From contig JAHJHR010000017.1 in the NCBI GenBank assembly GCA_018823745.1, positions 636,570 to 700,569 on the forward strand: a stretch of DNA of 64,000 nucleotides, given 5' to 3'. Below, piece after piece: positions 39,805 through 51,573 of the stretch. Below the pieces are notes generated by a model. That model worked only from the letters and a program-made list of their open reading frames with translations. It was not told the origin of the DNA and made no database searches. A program made the position numbers and the translations under genes. Within the stretch, counting starts at the first letter, position 1. Each line of letters starts with the position of its first letter. This stretch comes from Alphaproteobacteria bacterium (lineage in GTDB: Bacteria > Pseudomonadota > Alphaproteobacteria > Oceanibaculales > Oceanibaculaceae).

Positions 39805-41365
39805 TGCGGATCAGCGACTGGCCGGTCATTTCCACGGGCTGGGACAGGCCCAGAAGCTGCAGCAAGGTCGGCGCGACATCGGCCAGGATGCCATCGGCAA
39901 GGCCGGTCGCCGCCGCCGGGCCGTTGATCAGGATCGCCGGCACCAGATTCAGCGTATGGGCGGTATGCGCCTCATGCGTTGTCGGGTCTTCCATCATTTC
40001 GATATTGCCGTGATCGGCAGTGACCAGCATGACGCCGCCGGCCTGCTTTACCGCCGTTTCCAGCCGGGCCAGCGCGCCATCGATAGTCTCGGCCGCCTTG
40101 ATCGCCGCCGCCATGATGCCGGTATGGCCGACCATGTCGCCATTGGCGTAGTTCACCACGATCAGATCATAGGTGCCGGACAGGATTGCCGCTTCGAGCC
40201 TGTCGGTCACTTCCGGGGCCGACATTTCAGGCTGAAGATCATAGGTCTTCACCTTGGGCGACGGCACGAGAATGCGGTTCTCGCCGGGAAACTCACTCTC
40301 CGCCCCACCATTCAGGAAGAAGGTGACATGGGCGTATTTCTCGGTCTCGGCGATGCGCAGCTGGGTCATGCCGGCATCGGCAACCACCTTGCCCAGCACA
40401 TTGGACAATTCAGCCGAGGGGAATAGGCAGGGCAGCAGCTTGTTCAGCGCTGCCGAATAATCGACCATGCCCAGCGCGGCGGCGAAGCGCACCACCCGGC
40501 TGCGCGGAAACCCGTCGAAGGCCGGGTCAAGAAGCGCGGTCAGGATCTCGCGCGCCCGGTCGGCGCGGAAATTCGCCATCAGCAACCCGTCGCCATCCTG
40601 CATCCCGGCATAGCCGGCAATCGCCGTCGGGGCGACGAACTCGTCGGTCTCGCCGCGTGCATGGGCCGACTGGATGGCCTGTATCGCCGTGCCGGCAGCA
40701 CCGCCCGTGCCCTGCACCATCAGATCATAGGCCTGGCTGACACGCTCCCAGCGATTGTCACGGTCCAGCGCGAAGAAGCGCCCGATCACACTGGCAACAC
40801 TGGCAGCCCCCGCCAGATCAGCCTCGAAGCGCGCCATGTATTCCGCGGCGGCGCGGGGCGGCGTGTCACGGCCATCAAGGAAGGCATGCACCTTCACCGC
40901 AACGCCTTGGGCCGACAGGATGCGGGCCAGCGCGACCATGTGGTCCTGATGCGAATGCACGCCGCCGGGCGACAGCAGGCCCATCAGGTGGCATGTCCCG
41001 CCGCTCTGCTTCAGCTTGGCGGCAAAGGCCAGAAGTTCGGGTGCAGTAGCCAGGCTGCCATCCTGGATCGCCAGGTCGATGCGCGGCAGATCCTGCATCA
41101 CCTTGCGCCCGGCACCGAGATTCATGTGCCCGACCTCGGAATTGCCCATCTGCCCGACCGGCAGGCCGACATGAAGTTCCGAGGCGTTCAGCAGGGAACG
41201 CGGATAGCTGGCGAGCAGACGGTCCCAGACAGGGGTATGCGCCTGCGCGATACCGTTATTCTCGGGATCGGTTCGATAGCCCCAGCCATCGAGAATGCAC
41301 AGGACCACCGGCCCTTTCGGCTTGGCGAAGGGCTGGGCAGGCTTGGAGGAGGTCATGGTGTTCAT
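39755..41365 (-). CDS. gpmI: 2,3-bisphosphoglycerate-independent phosphoglycerate mutase
   Basis: 536 aa from the ATG at 41365; an ATG three codons later is equally possible. It has VVLCILDGWGYR with the metal aspartate, the phosphoserine site in MGNSEVGHMNLGAGR, LLSPGGVHSHQDHM, ALDRDNRWERV, and the C-terminal metal site NYANGDMVGHTG with TADHGNIE. It interconverts 3- and 2-phosphoglycerate in glycolysis. Confidence 0.95.
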   Translation of the reverse strand: MNTMTSSKPAQPFAKPKGPVVLCILDGWGYRTDPENNGIAQAHTPVWDRLLASYPRSLLNASELHVGLPVGQMGNSEVGHMNLGAGRKVMQDLPRIDLAIQDGSLATAPELLAFAAKLKQSGGTCHLMGLLSPGGVHSHQDHMVALARILSAQGVAVKVHAFLDGRDTPPRAAAEYMARFEADLAGAASVASVIGRFFALDRDNRWERVSQAYDLMVQGTGGAAGTAIQAIQSAHARGETDEFVAPTAIAGYAGMQDGDGLLMANFRADRAREILTALLDPAFDGFPRSRVVRFAAALGMVDYSAALNKLLPCLFPSAELSNVLGKVVADAGMTQLRIAETEKYAHVTFFLNGGAESEFPGENRILVPSPKVKTYDLQPEMSAPEVTDRLEAAILSGTYDLIVVNYANGDMVGHTGIMAAAIKAAETIDGALARLETAVKQAGGVMLVTADHGNIEMMEDPTTHEAHTAHTLNLVPAILINGPAAATGLADGILADVAPTLLQLLGLSQPVEMTGQSLIRIAPDSPAAKAEARATA

Positions 41366-41476
41366 GATACGCAATATAAGCACAAAAAGAGGACAAAGAC
41401 AGGGCTTCACACTGACTAAAGCCAAGGAAATCAGGCGATTTTAGGGTAAATTGCCGTGCCGGCTGCCCTTTAGCCT

Positions 41477-41935
41477 TCATTCCCGGTGATAGGGATGCCC
41501 CGCCAATATCTGCTGCGCCCGGTAGAGCTGTTCGGCCAGCATGCCGCGCACCATCATATGCGGCCAGGTTGCCCGTCCGAAGGCGAGCAGCAGATCGGCG
41601 CGCTGACGCACGCTGGCATCGTGGCCATCGGCGCCACCGATCAGCACGGCGATATCGCCAATGCCGTCATCGCGCCAGCCCCCCAGCAGTGCCGCAAGGC
41701 CCGGACTGTCCAGATCGCGGCCGCGCTCGTCCAGCGCAATGACACGCGCACCGGAAGGCACGCAGGCCAGCAGCAGTTCCGCCTCCTTCGCGGCCAGTTC
41801 ACCGCCGGAGAGCCGGACTTTCGGCTCGACCTCCTTCAGCGAAACGGGCCAGCGAAGCCGGCCCGTATAGTGCTCGTAGAGATCGCGCAGGACACCGGGC
41901 TTCGCGCGCCCGACCGCTGCGATGGTAATGCGCAT
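41477..41935 (-). CDS. rlmH: 23S rRNA pseudouridine-1915 N3-methyltransferase RlmH
   Basis: 152 aa from the ATG at 41935. The SPOUT-fold SAM loop is VLIGGADGHDASVRQRADLLLAFGRATWPHMMVR, and the C-terminus is AQQILAGHPYHRE, as is typical of the family. It lies 8 bp downstream of rsfS in the conserved nadD-rsfS-rlmH series. Confidence 0.94.
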   Translation of the reverse strand: MRITIAAVGRAKPGVLRDLYEHYTGRLRWPVSLKEVEPKVRLSGGELAAKEAELLLACVPSGARVIALDERGRDLDSPGLAALLGGWRDDGIGDIAVLIGGADGHDASVRQRADLLLAFGRATWPHMMVRGMLAEQLYRAQQILAGHPYHRE

Positions 41936-41943
41936 AATCGGCG

Positions 41944-42381
41944 TCAGGCCGTGACAGCGACCGTGCTGACAGCCGCAGAGGCCGGCAGTTCCAGCCCCCA
42001 CATCTTTTCCAGATTATAGAACGCCCTGACTTCCGGCCGGAACAGATGGATCACGACATCGCCGCCATCGATCAGCACCCAGTCACCCTGGGACAGACCT
42101 TCCGCCGCGACCGTGCCGGCATCCGCCGCCTTCAGCCGCTCCATCAGATGCTCGGCCATGGACGAGACCTGACGGGTCGAGCGGCCCGAGGCAATAACCA
42201 TGTAATCGGCAAAGCTGGATTTACCGGCGAGGTCGATGACGATGACATCCTCTGCCTTGTCGTCATCCAGGGATTTTTCCACGACGTCGAGCAACAGCTT
42301 CGGGTCGTGGTGTGCAGGCTTGCGTGCAAGCTTGCGGGTGCGCTTTCCTTCCATCATCCTCGCATTCGTTAGCCCGCTCAT
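41944..42381 (-). CDS. rsfS: Ribosome silencing factor RsfS
   Basis: 145 aa. The family core is AEDVIVIDLAGKSSFADYMVIASGRSTRQVSSMAEHLMERLK, then DWVLIDGGDVVIHLFRPEVRAFYNLEKMW. It binds L14 and blocks subunit joining under starvation. The start overlaps the nadD stop (ATGA), so the two are translationally coupled. Confidence 0.94.
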   Translation of the reverse strand: MSGLTNARMMEGKRTRKLARKPAHHDPKLLLDVVEKSLDDDKAEDVIVIDLAGKSSFADYMVIASGRSTRQVSSMAEHLMERLKAADAGTVAAEGLSQGDWVLIDGGDVVIHLFRPEVRAFYNLEKMWGLELPASAAVSTVAVTA

Positions 42382-42974
42382 CCGCCCCCTCCGGCCTCAT
42401 GCCGGATCCGGGTCGCCGAGAGGGTATGCCGCCTTGTGTGCAAGAACGCCCATGCCGGCGGCTTTTGCAACACAAGACTGGCTGCCGACCGGGCCGAAAC
42501 CCGGTTGCGGGCGAATCGCTTCGCCGCCAGCCCTGCCATCGCTCTTAAAGAATAGGAAGGCCTGTCGAATACCGCAACCGGAACGGTATGAAAGATATCC
42601 TTCCACCGATGCCAGCTGGAAAATTGCGGCAGGCAATCCGCCCCCATGATCCAGACGAAGCGAAACGTCGGGAAACGACGAGTCAACGCCAGCAGCATGT
42701 CGGCTGTATAGCGCGTTCCCAGCCTGGCCTCCAGCCCGGTCGGCCGGATTAGCGGATGCCGGGCAATATGCCGCGCCTGCGCCAGCCTCTCGGCAAAGGG
42801 GGCCATGCCCGCCACCGGCTTCAACGGATTCTGCGGCGTGACCAGCCACCAGATCTCGTCCAGCCCCAGACGCTGCAAAGCGAGCTGCGCGACATGGCGG
42901 TGCCCGTCATGCGCCGGGTTGAACGAGCCGCCCATCAGCCCGACCCGCAGGCGCCGCCGGTCGGGGCGCAGCAA
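42378..42974 (-). CDS. nadD: Nicotinate-nucleotide adenylyltransferase NadD
   Basis: 198 aa from a TTG at 42974. The upstream frame back to a TAA inside proA offers only TTG or CTG, so a non-ATG start is likely. It has the nucleotidyltransferase motif GLMGGSFNPAHDGHR, WWLVTPQNPLKP, FVWIMGADCLPQFSSWHRW and the C-terminal SATRIR. It makes deamido-NAD from nicotinate mononucleotide. Confidence 0.9.
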   Translation of the reverse strand: MLRPDRRRLRVGLMGGSFNPAHDGHRHVAQLALQRLGLDEIWWLVTPQNPLKPVAGMAPFAERLAQARHIARHPLIRPTGLEARLGTRYTADMLLALTRRFPTFRFVWIMGADCLPQFSSWHRWKDIFHTVPVAVFDRPSYSLRAMAGLAAKRFARNRVSARSAASLVLQKPPAWAFLHTRRHTLSATRIRHEAGGGG

Positions 42975-43027
42975 TTGCGTCGGGCCGATGCGGCTGACCG
43001 GAAACAGCGGAGACGCGTGAAACCTGT

Positions 43028-44317
43028 TCAGGGCCTGACCTGCCCCGTACCGCGAACCACGTATTTATAGGTCGTCAGCTGCTCCGCCCCGACCGGGCCG
43101 CGGGCATGCAGCTTGCCGGTGGAGATGCCGATCTCCGCCCCCATGCCGAATTCGCCGCCATCGGCAAACTGGGTGGAGGCATTGTGCAGCACGATGGCGC
43201 TGTCGATTCCCGCCAGGAAACGCTCAGCCGATTCCTGATTCTCGGTGATGATGCTGTCGGTATGGTGCGAGCCGTAATTATTGATGTGGCGGATCGCCCC
43301 TTCGACGCCATTGACGATCTTGACCGAGATGATGGCGTCCAGATATTCGGTCGTCCAGTCGGCCTCGGTCGCCGGGCTGACGCGCGGGTCCAGCCCGCAG
43401 ACTGCCGGGTCGCCGCGTACCTCGCAGCCCTCGGTGATCAGATCATCCAGGATCGCCGGCAGCATGCCCGCCATCGCCCGGGCATCGACCAGCAGCGTCT
43501 CCGCCGCGCCGCAGACACCAGGCCGGCGCATCTTGGAATTGAAGGTGATGCGCCGCGCCTTCTTCGGATCGGCATCGCCATCGACATAGACGTGGCACAG
43601 CCCGTCCAGATGCGCCATGACCGGCACGCGGCTCTCATTCATCACCCGCTCGATCAGCCCGCGCCCGCCGCGCGGCACGATCACGTCGATCAGCCCGGCT
43701 GCGCGCAGCATCTCGCCGACCAGCGCCCTGTCCGTGCTGGGCATTGACTGGATCGCGGCTTCCGGCAGGCCGGCGGCAACCAGCCCGGCGCGCAGCGCCT
43801 GGATGATCGCGTTGGAGGAATGAAAGCTCTCCGACCCGCCGCGCAGGATCGCCGCATTGCCGGCCTTCAGGCACAGCCCGCCGGCATCGGCAGTCACGTT
43901 CGGGCGGGATTCGTAGATGATGCCGATGACCCCCAGCGGCACGGCGATCCGGGATATTTTCAGCCCGTTGGGTTGCTGCCAGTCGGCCAGGATGCGGCCG
44001 ACCGGGTCGGGCTGGGCCGCGACATCCTCCAGCCCCTGGGCGATGGCCTCGATACGCGCCTCGTCCAGCATCAGGCGGTCGAGCAGCGCGCGGGTCAGGC
44101 CTTTTTCCTCGCCGGCCTGCATGTCGCGTTCATTGGCCGCCTGGATGTCACCGGCACTGGCGCGCAGGGCGGCGGCAGCCTGAAGCAGGGCCTGGTTCTT
44201 CACCTCGGCCGGGGCCAGCGCCAGCTCCGCCGCTGCCGCGCGTGCGGCGGCACCGATACGCTGCATCGCCAACGCCGCGACCTCGTCGGGCGTCGCCATT
44301 TTTGTCACCGTCGCCAC
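43028..44317 (-). CDS. proA: Glutamate-5-semialdehyde dehydrogenase (gamma-glutamyl phosphate reductase)
   Basis: 429 aa. [38 protein letters not shown] and the active-site region [16 protein letters not shown] with its catalytic cysteine are intact. NVHHTD-type residues appear as [13 protein letters not shown]. It is the second step of proline synthesis and lies 30 bp downstream of proB. Confidence 0.96.
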   Translation of the reverse strand: MATVTKMATPDEVAALAMQRIGAAARAAAAELALAPAEVKNQALLQAAAALRASAGDIQAANERDMQAGEEKGLTRALLDRLMLDEARIEAIAQGLEDVAAQPDPVGRILADWQQPNGLKISRIAVPLGVIGIIYESRPNVTADAGGLCLKAGNAAILRGGSESFHSSNAIIQALRAGLVAAGLPEAAIQSMPSTDRALVGEMLRAAGLIDVIVPRGGRGLIERVMNESRVPVMAHLDGLCHVYVDGDADPKKARRITFNSKMRRPGVCGAAETLLVDARAMAGMLPAILDDLITEGCEVRGDPAVCGLDPRVSPATEADWTTEYLDAIISVKIVNGVEGAIRHINNYGSHHTDSIITENQESAERFLAGIDSAIVLHNASTQFADGGEFGMGAEIGISTGKLHARGPVGAEQLTTYKYVVRGTGQVRP

Positions 44318-44347
44318 CTTGATACTCCCCCACCCGCCGGGATGCGC

Positions 44348-46644
<2,297 letters not shown>

Positions 46645-46914
46645 TTATTCCGCCGCCACCGCCACCGGGAGGATCGAGACGTAGGTCCGGTCATTCGCCT
46701 TGCGGGCGAACTTCACGGCACCCGGGACCAGCGCGAACAGCGTGTGATCCTTGCCGATGCCGACATTGGCGCCGGGATGGAACTTGGTGCCGCGCTGACG
46801 GACCAGGATGTTGCCCGGAATGACGTTCTCGCCACCGAACTTCTTCACGCCGAGACGGCGGCCCGCAGAGTCGCGACCGTTGCGCGAGGAGCCGCCCGCT
46901 TTTTTATGTGCCAT
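46645..46914 (-). CDS. rpmA: 50S ribosomal protein L27
   Basis: 89 aa. It begins [24 protein letters not shown], and [23 protein letters not shown] follows. It is located near the peptidyl transferase centre. It follows rplU by 6 bp in the classical rplU-rpmA-obg order. Confidence 0.98.
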   Translation of the reverse strand: MAHKKAGGSSRNGRDSAGRRLGVKKFGGENVIPGNILVRQRGTKFHPGANVGIGKDHTLFALVPGAVKFARKANDRTYVSILPVAVAAE

Positions 46915-46920
46915 GGATGG

Positions 46921-47292
46921 TTACTCCTTCGTCTGGGCTTCGGCCGCAGGCGCAGCCTTCTTGGCCTTGGTCTTGCCGCCGGCGGCCAGGATATCGGTGA
47001 TACGCAGCACCGTCAGGTCCTGGCGATGGCCGTTCTTGCGGCGGTGATTCTTGCGGCGCTTCTTCTTGAAGATGATGACCTTGTCGCCGCGGGTCTGCTC
47101 GACGATTGTGGCGGCCACGCTGGCGCCAGCAACCCGCGGTGCCCCGACGGAGAGATCACCCTCGCCACCGACCATAAGCACTTCTTCGAGCGACACAGCC
47201 GACCCGGCCTCGCCTTCCAGCTTCTCGACAAGGATAATATCGTCCTTGGAGACCTTGTACTGCTTACCGCCGGTCTTGATGACTGCGAACAT
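46921..47292 (-). CDS. rplU: 50S ribosomal protein L21
   Basis: 123 aa from the ATG at 47292 ([25 protein letters not shown]). The [21 protein letters not shown] segment is the rRNA-binding signature. An Ala/Lys-rich tail extends the C-terminus beyond the usual 103 residues, as in many alphaproteobacteria. Confidence 0.97.
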   Translation of the reverse strand: MFAVIKTGGKQYKVSKDDIILVEKLEGEAGSAVSLEEVLMVGGEGDLSVGAPRVAGASVAATIVEQTRGDKVIIFKKKRRKNHRRKNGHRQDLTVLRITDILAAGGKTKAKKAAPAAEAQTKE

Positions 47293-47621
47293 AGGTTTAA
47301 CCACCTGATGCAAATGAATTCCAGTTCGCCCCGTTTGCCTGCGGCGTCCACCTGTTTCCCCGGAAACCCCGGAAAATCAGGCCGTCCCGCAAGCAATGGG
47401 ACACCACACGGGAGGCATCCCCCCATGCGAGGGGCGAAATATACTTATGGCCGAAGCGATGTCAACGCCGGAATCGCGGCTGTGCCAAGAGAACTGGCTT
47501 ACCCGTCGTAGAGGCGATTTCTCCCTCGTCTTCAGGCCGAAGCATAAACCGGCACGATGCAGGCTTGCAATCTTACCCGCACGTCGCTAGACATCACCCG
47601 CTCGTCCCGCGGCGATCCTTC
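47293..47621. other. Intergenic region between rplU and tRNA-Ser
   Basis: 329 bp. It holds the leader and promoter of the rplU-rpmA genes. I see no gene, clear hairpin or recognisable riboswitch. Confidence 0.4.
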
Positions 47622-47711
47622 GGAGGGGTGCCAGAGTGGTTGAATGGGACGGTCTCGAAAACCGTTGTGCGTGCAAGCGTACCGAGGGTTCGAATCCCTC
47701 CCCCTCCGCCA
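47622..47711 (+). tRNA. tRNA-Ser (anticodon CGA)
   Basis: 90 nt including an encoded CCA. The acceptor stem GGAGGGG/CCCCTCC pairs perfectly, with discriminator G at 47708. The anticodon stem ACGGT/ACCGT closes a loop with CGA. The long variable arm of a class II tRNA and the T-arm GGGTTCGAATCCC are present. It reads UCG codons. The genes beyond it are mobile-type, so its 3' end is a plausible integration site. Confidence 0.95.
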
Positions 47712-47809
47712 ATTTCTCTTTATAAGTTCATGATTTTTAAAGATTTTTTTGAACAGACAACAGATCACCCATCTTTTTCCCCATCCCCTCAGCTAGACTA
47801 TAAAAGCCG

Positions 47810-49999
47810 CTAGCGCTCGTATCCGCCGGGTCCATGAGGCCGCTGCGAAGGCCTTTGAGCACGGGCATCTGATGGGACGGGCAGGTTTCGCGCTCGCAGG
47901 AGCTTGTAGATTTCGTCATAGCCGTTTTTCAGTTTCTCCCCTTCCGTAATTCTCGCCACGGTCCGGCTGGCGTCGAAGGCGCGCCGTGCCTGGGCCCAGA
48001 CCGCCCAGGTGACAATGCCGATCCTGAGTAGGGTCAGATCGTCATAGGCCGCAAGTTTCCGGCGGGTATCTTCCAGCGCCTCTTTCTGCTCCGGCAGCAG
48101 ATACTCGTTTGGAATACGGGCTGGCCCGTAGCCTTGCGCGATCAGGCTGTCAGGGGTTTCCATCTCCAGCACCTGCTGGGGCGACGGGGCCGGCTTGTTG
48201 CGTACACGCTCTTCGATCCGCGTCTTGATGAGCCCGTGAGAATGGGAACCCAGCCGGTCGAGGCGCTGGATGTCCTCCGTGGAAAGCCCCCGCACACCTG
48301 CCACATCGATCTTGCCCGCTTCGGTCAAGTGCGGCGGGGGCAGGTCACGTGTGACCCAGAGATCGGAGATCACCCTAATGTCCTGGGTGATGACCTCCGA
48401 GGCGAAGCGGTCCAGGGTGGCGACCTTCCGGGTCTCCTGCTCCAAAGCCCTGGCGGTGTCGGCCAGTTGAAGCCGGAGAGCCTCGGCCTCCTGGCGCACC
48501 GCCAGCAAGTCATCCCGTTCTTGCTGCAGAGCGACGATCGCCGTCCTGGCTCGCTCTGACTCCCCCTTCCGGGCCTGTTCGGCCTCCTTCGCTGCCTCGC
48601 GCTGGCGCTCGGGCACCTGACGGCGGCCCTCGATCAGCAGGCGGATGGCGATGCCGGCGGTGCCCCGGTCGCGCTGCCAATCGCCCCACAGATGTGTGAG
48701 GCGGCATTCCGCGCTCCATCACATCCTGATAGGAATCGAACCGGTGCTTCGGCCTTGCCGGAACCACCACCGCGTCGCAGGCCTCGGCGAGCCGCTCGGC
48801 CCTTTCCCATTTCTGGGCGCGTTGTCGTTCTTCCCGTTCCGCACGCTGGTGCGCCCTCAGCCGGGCTGCCTTCTCCCTTGCGTCGCGCCGTGGGCGATGC
48901 CGCCTGCTTTGCCATGCCCGCACCTCCTGCTGACGGTCGGCGATCAGCATCCGGTTGATCTGCACCGAGAGCGGGGGCTCCCCTTCTGCCGCATTCGTCC
49001 GCTGCAGATAGCTGGGCGGCACCCGCCTCAGGGGCTCCAGGTCCAGACCGCTGTCGCGGAAGGAGCCGGGATGGTAGCGCCAGGCAAGCCCGTGGCGCTC
49101 CATATGCGGGTTGATGATCTCGCACATCAGCGCCTTGGTCCGCTCGATCGCGCCCTTGCGGCCAAGCTCCAGGCATTTATGCCTGTGGAAGCCCCAGGCA
49201 CCGTCTGCGTCCCGGCGGGCCGGGGGTCATGCAGGACGAGATGCATATGCACGTTGCGCGCCTGCTCATCCGCATGGGGGCCCGTCAGCTCCTTGCCAGG
49301 GGGTGTATGCACCACCGCATGGCAGCGCAGGCGATATCCCTCCTGGTGGGATTCATCCGGCGTCATCGCCTCGATCCGCCGGACCAGCTCGCTTGCGATC
49401 GCGTCATAGGCATCATCAGCGAGGCCGTAGGGCAGTTCCAGGATCATCCGGATCTGCACCGGCTTGTCATAGCTGCGCCCGCCATCCTGGCGCAGCGGCG
49501 TCTTGCGCGCCTCCCGCGCCTCGACCGCATCCCAGAAGCGACAGCGGGAAAGCGTGTCCCCGGCGATGTTGCCGGCCGCGCAGAGAATTTCTTCAGCAGG
49601 ATCGGGCTCGACCCGGCCGTCGCCGTGAACCACCATCCGCTCGATATAGGCCTGGTGACGGCCGGCCAGATGGCGGCCCGTTCCATCGGGCTTGATCTTC
49701 ACGGTTGTCACGGTCAGGCAATAGGGCATCTCGGTGAGCCGGCGCCCGTTGCGGAGTACCAGCCGGCTGGTCCGGATAGCCTCCTTCACCTCGAGCCGGC
49801 GCAGGCCGCCCGGCGCGGTCGGGACGGGCCCCTGCCCGGGGTAGATCCAGTTTCCCCGTGTCCGGGCCGATCCTGTCCGGCGGGCGCGGGGCGCCCGGCC
49901 ATGGCCGACCAGGGCACGGACCAGAGCCTCCTCCTCGCCGCCCTCATGCAGACGGCCGAGCTTTCTCTCCTCCTCATCTTCCTCGCGCCGTCTTTCCAT
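47810..49999 (-). pseudogene. MobA/MobL-type relaxase, broken by two compensating frameshifts
   Basis: A relaxase-like protein reads through three segments. The first (49999 to about 49210) contains PYCLTVTTVKIKPDG and the HUH-type motif NVHMHLVLHDPR. The frame then shifts by one near 49208-49232; the next segment continues DADGAWGFHRHKCLELG and reaches RFDSYQDVMERGMP. A second shift near 48690-48716 restores the first frame (LTHLWGDWQRDRGTAG) to the stop at 47810. The C-terminal part is a coiled coil and a helical tail. Such proteins nick oriT of mobilisable elements. Either true decay or sequencing error at GC-rich runs could explain the shifts. Confidence 0.75.
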
Positions 50000-50295
50000 C
50001 CCTCTGCCTCACCCATAGAGCCACGACGGAACCGCCGGCTCGAATCAGGGCTCATAATGCAATTTTAAAAAATTGGGATATGGGCCCTTAAAACCGAACA
50101 TTAGGAGCCACTTAGTTTCCACTGCCGCCACCTTCTGTCAAGAAGAAGGGGAATCAACCAACTGATATTACTCGTTTATTGGTCGCTGAGCGTTTTGAGA
50201 TAAATCACCTGAAACTGCCCACGCAAAAAATGGGGCGGAGGAATCCCCCGCCCCTGCAAGGAAGAGCCGGATGACCTATCCGGCCAGGGCCTCTT
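50000..50295. other. Gene-free gap between the relaxase pseudogene and the HTH gene
   Basis: 296 bp, AT-richer than the core genome. It contains the terminator of the HTH gene; a nick site (oriT) for the relaxase could lie here, but I cannot identify one. Confidence 0.3.
50224..50256 (-). terminator. Rho-independent terminator of the HTH gene
   Basis: On the minus strand, the stem GGGGCGG/CCGCCCC with a short loop is followed by ATTTTTTG. It lies about 40-70 bp downstream of the HTH stop. Confidence 0.8.
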
Positions 50296-50487
50296 CTAGG
50301 CCAATTTTTTGTCGATCTCGGCCGCCAGGATGAGCGTCCTGCGCCCCACCTTGATCGCGGGAAGCTCGCCCTCCCGGATCTGACAGCGGATCAGGGATCT
50401 GCTCACCCCAAGCGCCCTGGCCGCGCTGGCGACGCTATAGGCCAGAATCTCCGGCAGCTCGAACTGGTTGCCATTTTGAGTCAACAT
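50296..50487 (-). CDS. Small helix-turn-helix protein, excisionase-like
   Basis: 63 aa. The MerR/excisionase-type HTH is AYSVASAARALGVSRSLIRCQIREGELPAIKVGRRTLIL, followed by EIDKKLA. Such small proteins act as excision factors or regulators of integrative elements. It supports the reading of this area as a mobile element, although no integrase gene is in the window. Confidence 0.8.
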   Translation of the reverse strand: MLTQNGNQFELPEILAYSVASAARALGVSRSLIRCQIREGELPAIKVGRRTLILAAEIDKKLA

Positions 50488-50802
50488 TGTTTTCTCCTGT
50501 GCCGGCCACGCCGGCTGCTGGAATGACCGCCCGGCACCGTGCCGAAGCGGTGCGAGGGAAGCCCCCTCGCGGAACCCAGTGTGCAGAACGGATGGACAAG
50601 TTTTGGCAAAGTTTCGCTGACTTGTTGACGGGCGTACGGCTCCCCCTTCCCTCGAGAAGGGAGGGGGCGTTTTGGAGAATTCTCTCTAGTTATTTCAAGA
50701 ATCCCAACGCCTTAAGCGGCTGGATGATCTCAACCCCAGGGCTATCCCGCTTGAGCAGCGCGCGCCACCCCTCGACAGAGGGCCATCATTTTTCTGAAGC
50801 CA
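50488..50802. other. Non-coding region upstream of the HTH gene
   Basis: About 315 bp without a convincing gene. It contains the inverted repeat CCCCCTTCCC/GGGAGGGGG (about 50641-50667) and GCCGGC-N3-GCCGGC near the HTH start. The latter could be regulatory. Confidence 0.35.
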
Positions 50803-51152
50803 TCACTCGCTCCCCTCCCCTCCTGGCGCAGGGAGGTCGGGCCGGATGGGCGCTTGAACCTGATCCGCCGAGCGGGCAACGCCCGACGCCTGCTGATCCA
50901 CCTGCCCCCGCCGATAGGATGCCAGGAGATCATCGACCAGAACTCCGGCGATCTTCATGCCGCGGAAATTGCAGTTCCCGGTGATCTCAGCCCCCGCGAA
51001 GTTGATATCGTCGAACAGGCACCGGCGAGTGTCACATCGACGAAACTCGCTGCAGCGAGGTTCGCGCCTCGGAATATCATTTCTGGGGTTGCGCCCACCG
51101 GTCGAGACGCGCTGACTACCATGATACGGCGCCGAGGATCGAATGGGCTCAC
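50803..51152 (-). pseudogene. Pentapeptide-repeat protein remnant, frameshifted
   Basis: From an ATG at 51080 (or further upstream) the minus strand reads MIFRGANLAAASFVDVTLAGA. A one-base shift near 51011-51022 then lets it continue FDDINFAGAEITGNCNFRGM and KIAGVLVDDLLASYRRG to a stop at 50803. The A(N/D)LxxxxF-like pattern is that of pentapeptide repeats. It is too short and broken to function. Confidence 0.55.
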
Positions 51153-51319
51153 TAGCCGTCGAGATGCTCCTCCAGCTGTCCGATCCCGATAGGCGCTCCT
51201 GCAGCCCAGCTCTTCACGTCGACCTTCGTAGGAGCGACATCACCCACAATCCCAATGTGCAGGATGCCGCGTTCAGGCTCGCCCACAATGGTGTGGAGGG
51301 TGCCGAAACCCGGCGCGGT
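51152..51319 (-). pseudogene. Unidentified protein fragment (56 codons)
   Basis: The minus-strand frame has no ATG start but reads protein-like: GFGTLHTIVGEPERGILHIG, then IVGDVAPTKVDVKSWAAGAP and IGIGQLEEHLDG, to a TAG at 51152. I do not recognise the family. It lies immediately upstream of the pentapeptide remnant and may be another decayed gene of the island. Confidence 0.35.
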
Positions 51320-51573
51320 TCACTCAAACCTTTCAATAGATATCAAAGGCACGCTACGCAACGGCTCGCGACCCTGCTGGCCTCAGAGATGATAGGTTCA
51401 GCCGCAGGAACGACGGGTTTTCCGTTTGGCAAACGCAGGCGGGGCTTTGCCATCCCCACTTTGTCCAGCCCATAGAGACATCGCCTCCTATTTAAGAGCG
51501 CTTACCTTAGCTTTCTTCCTATTTAAGCCATGGTGCAATTGCTTAAATAAGAATTTGACCCCATATTGGGTTC

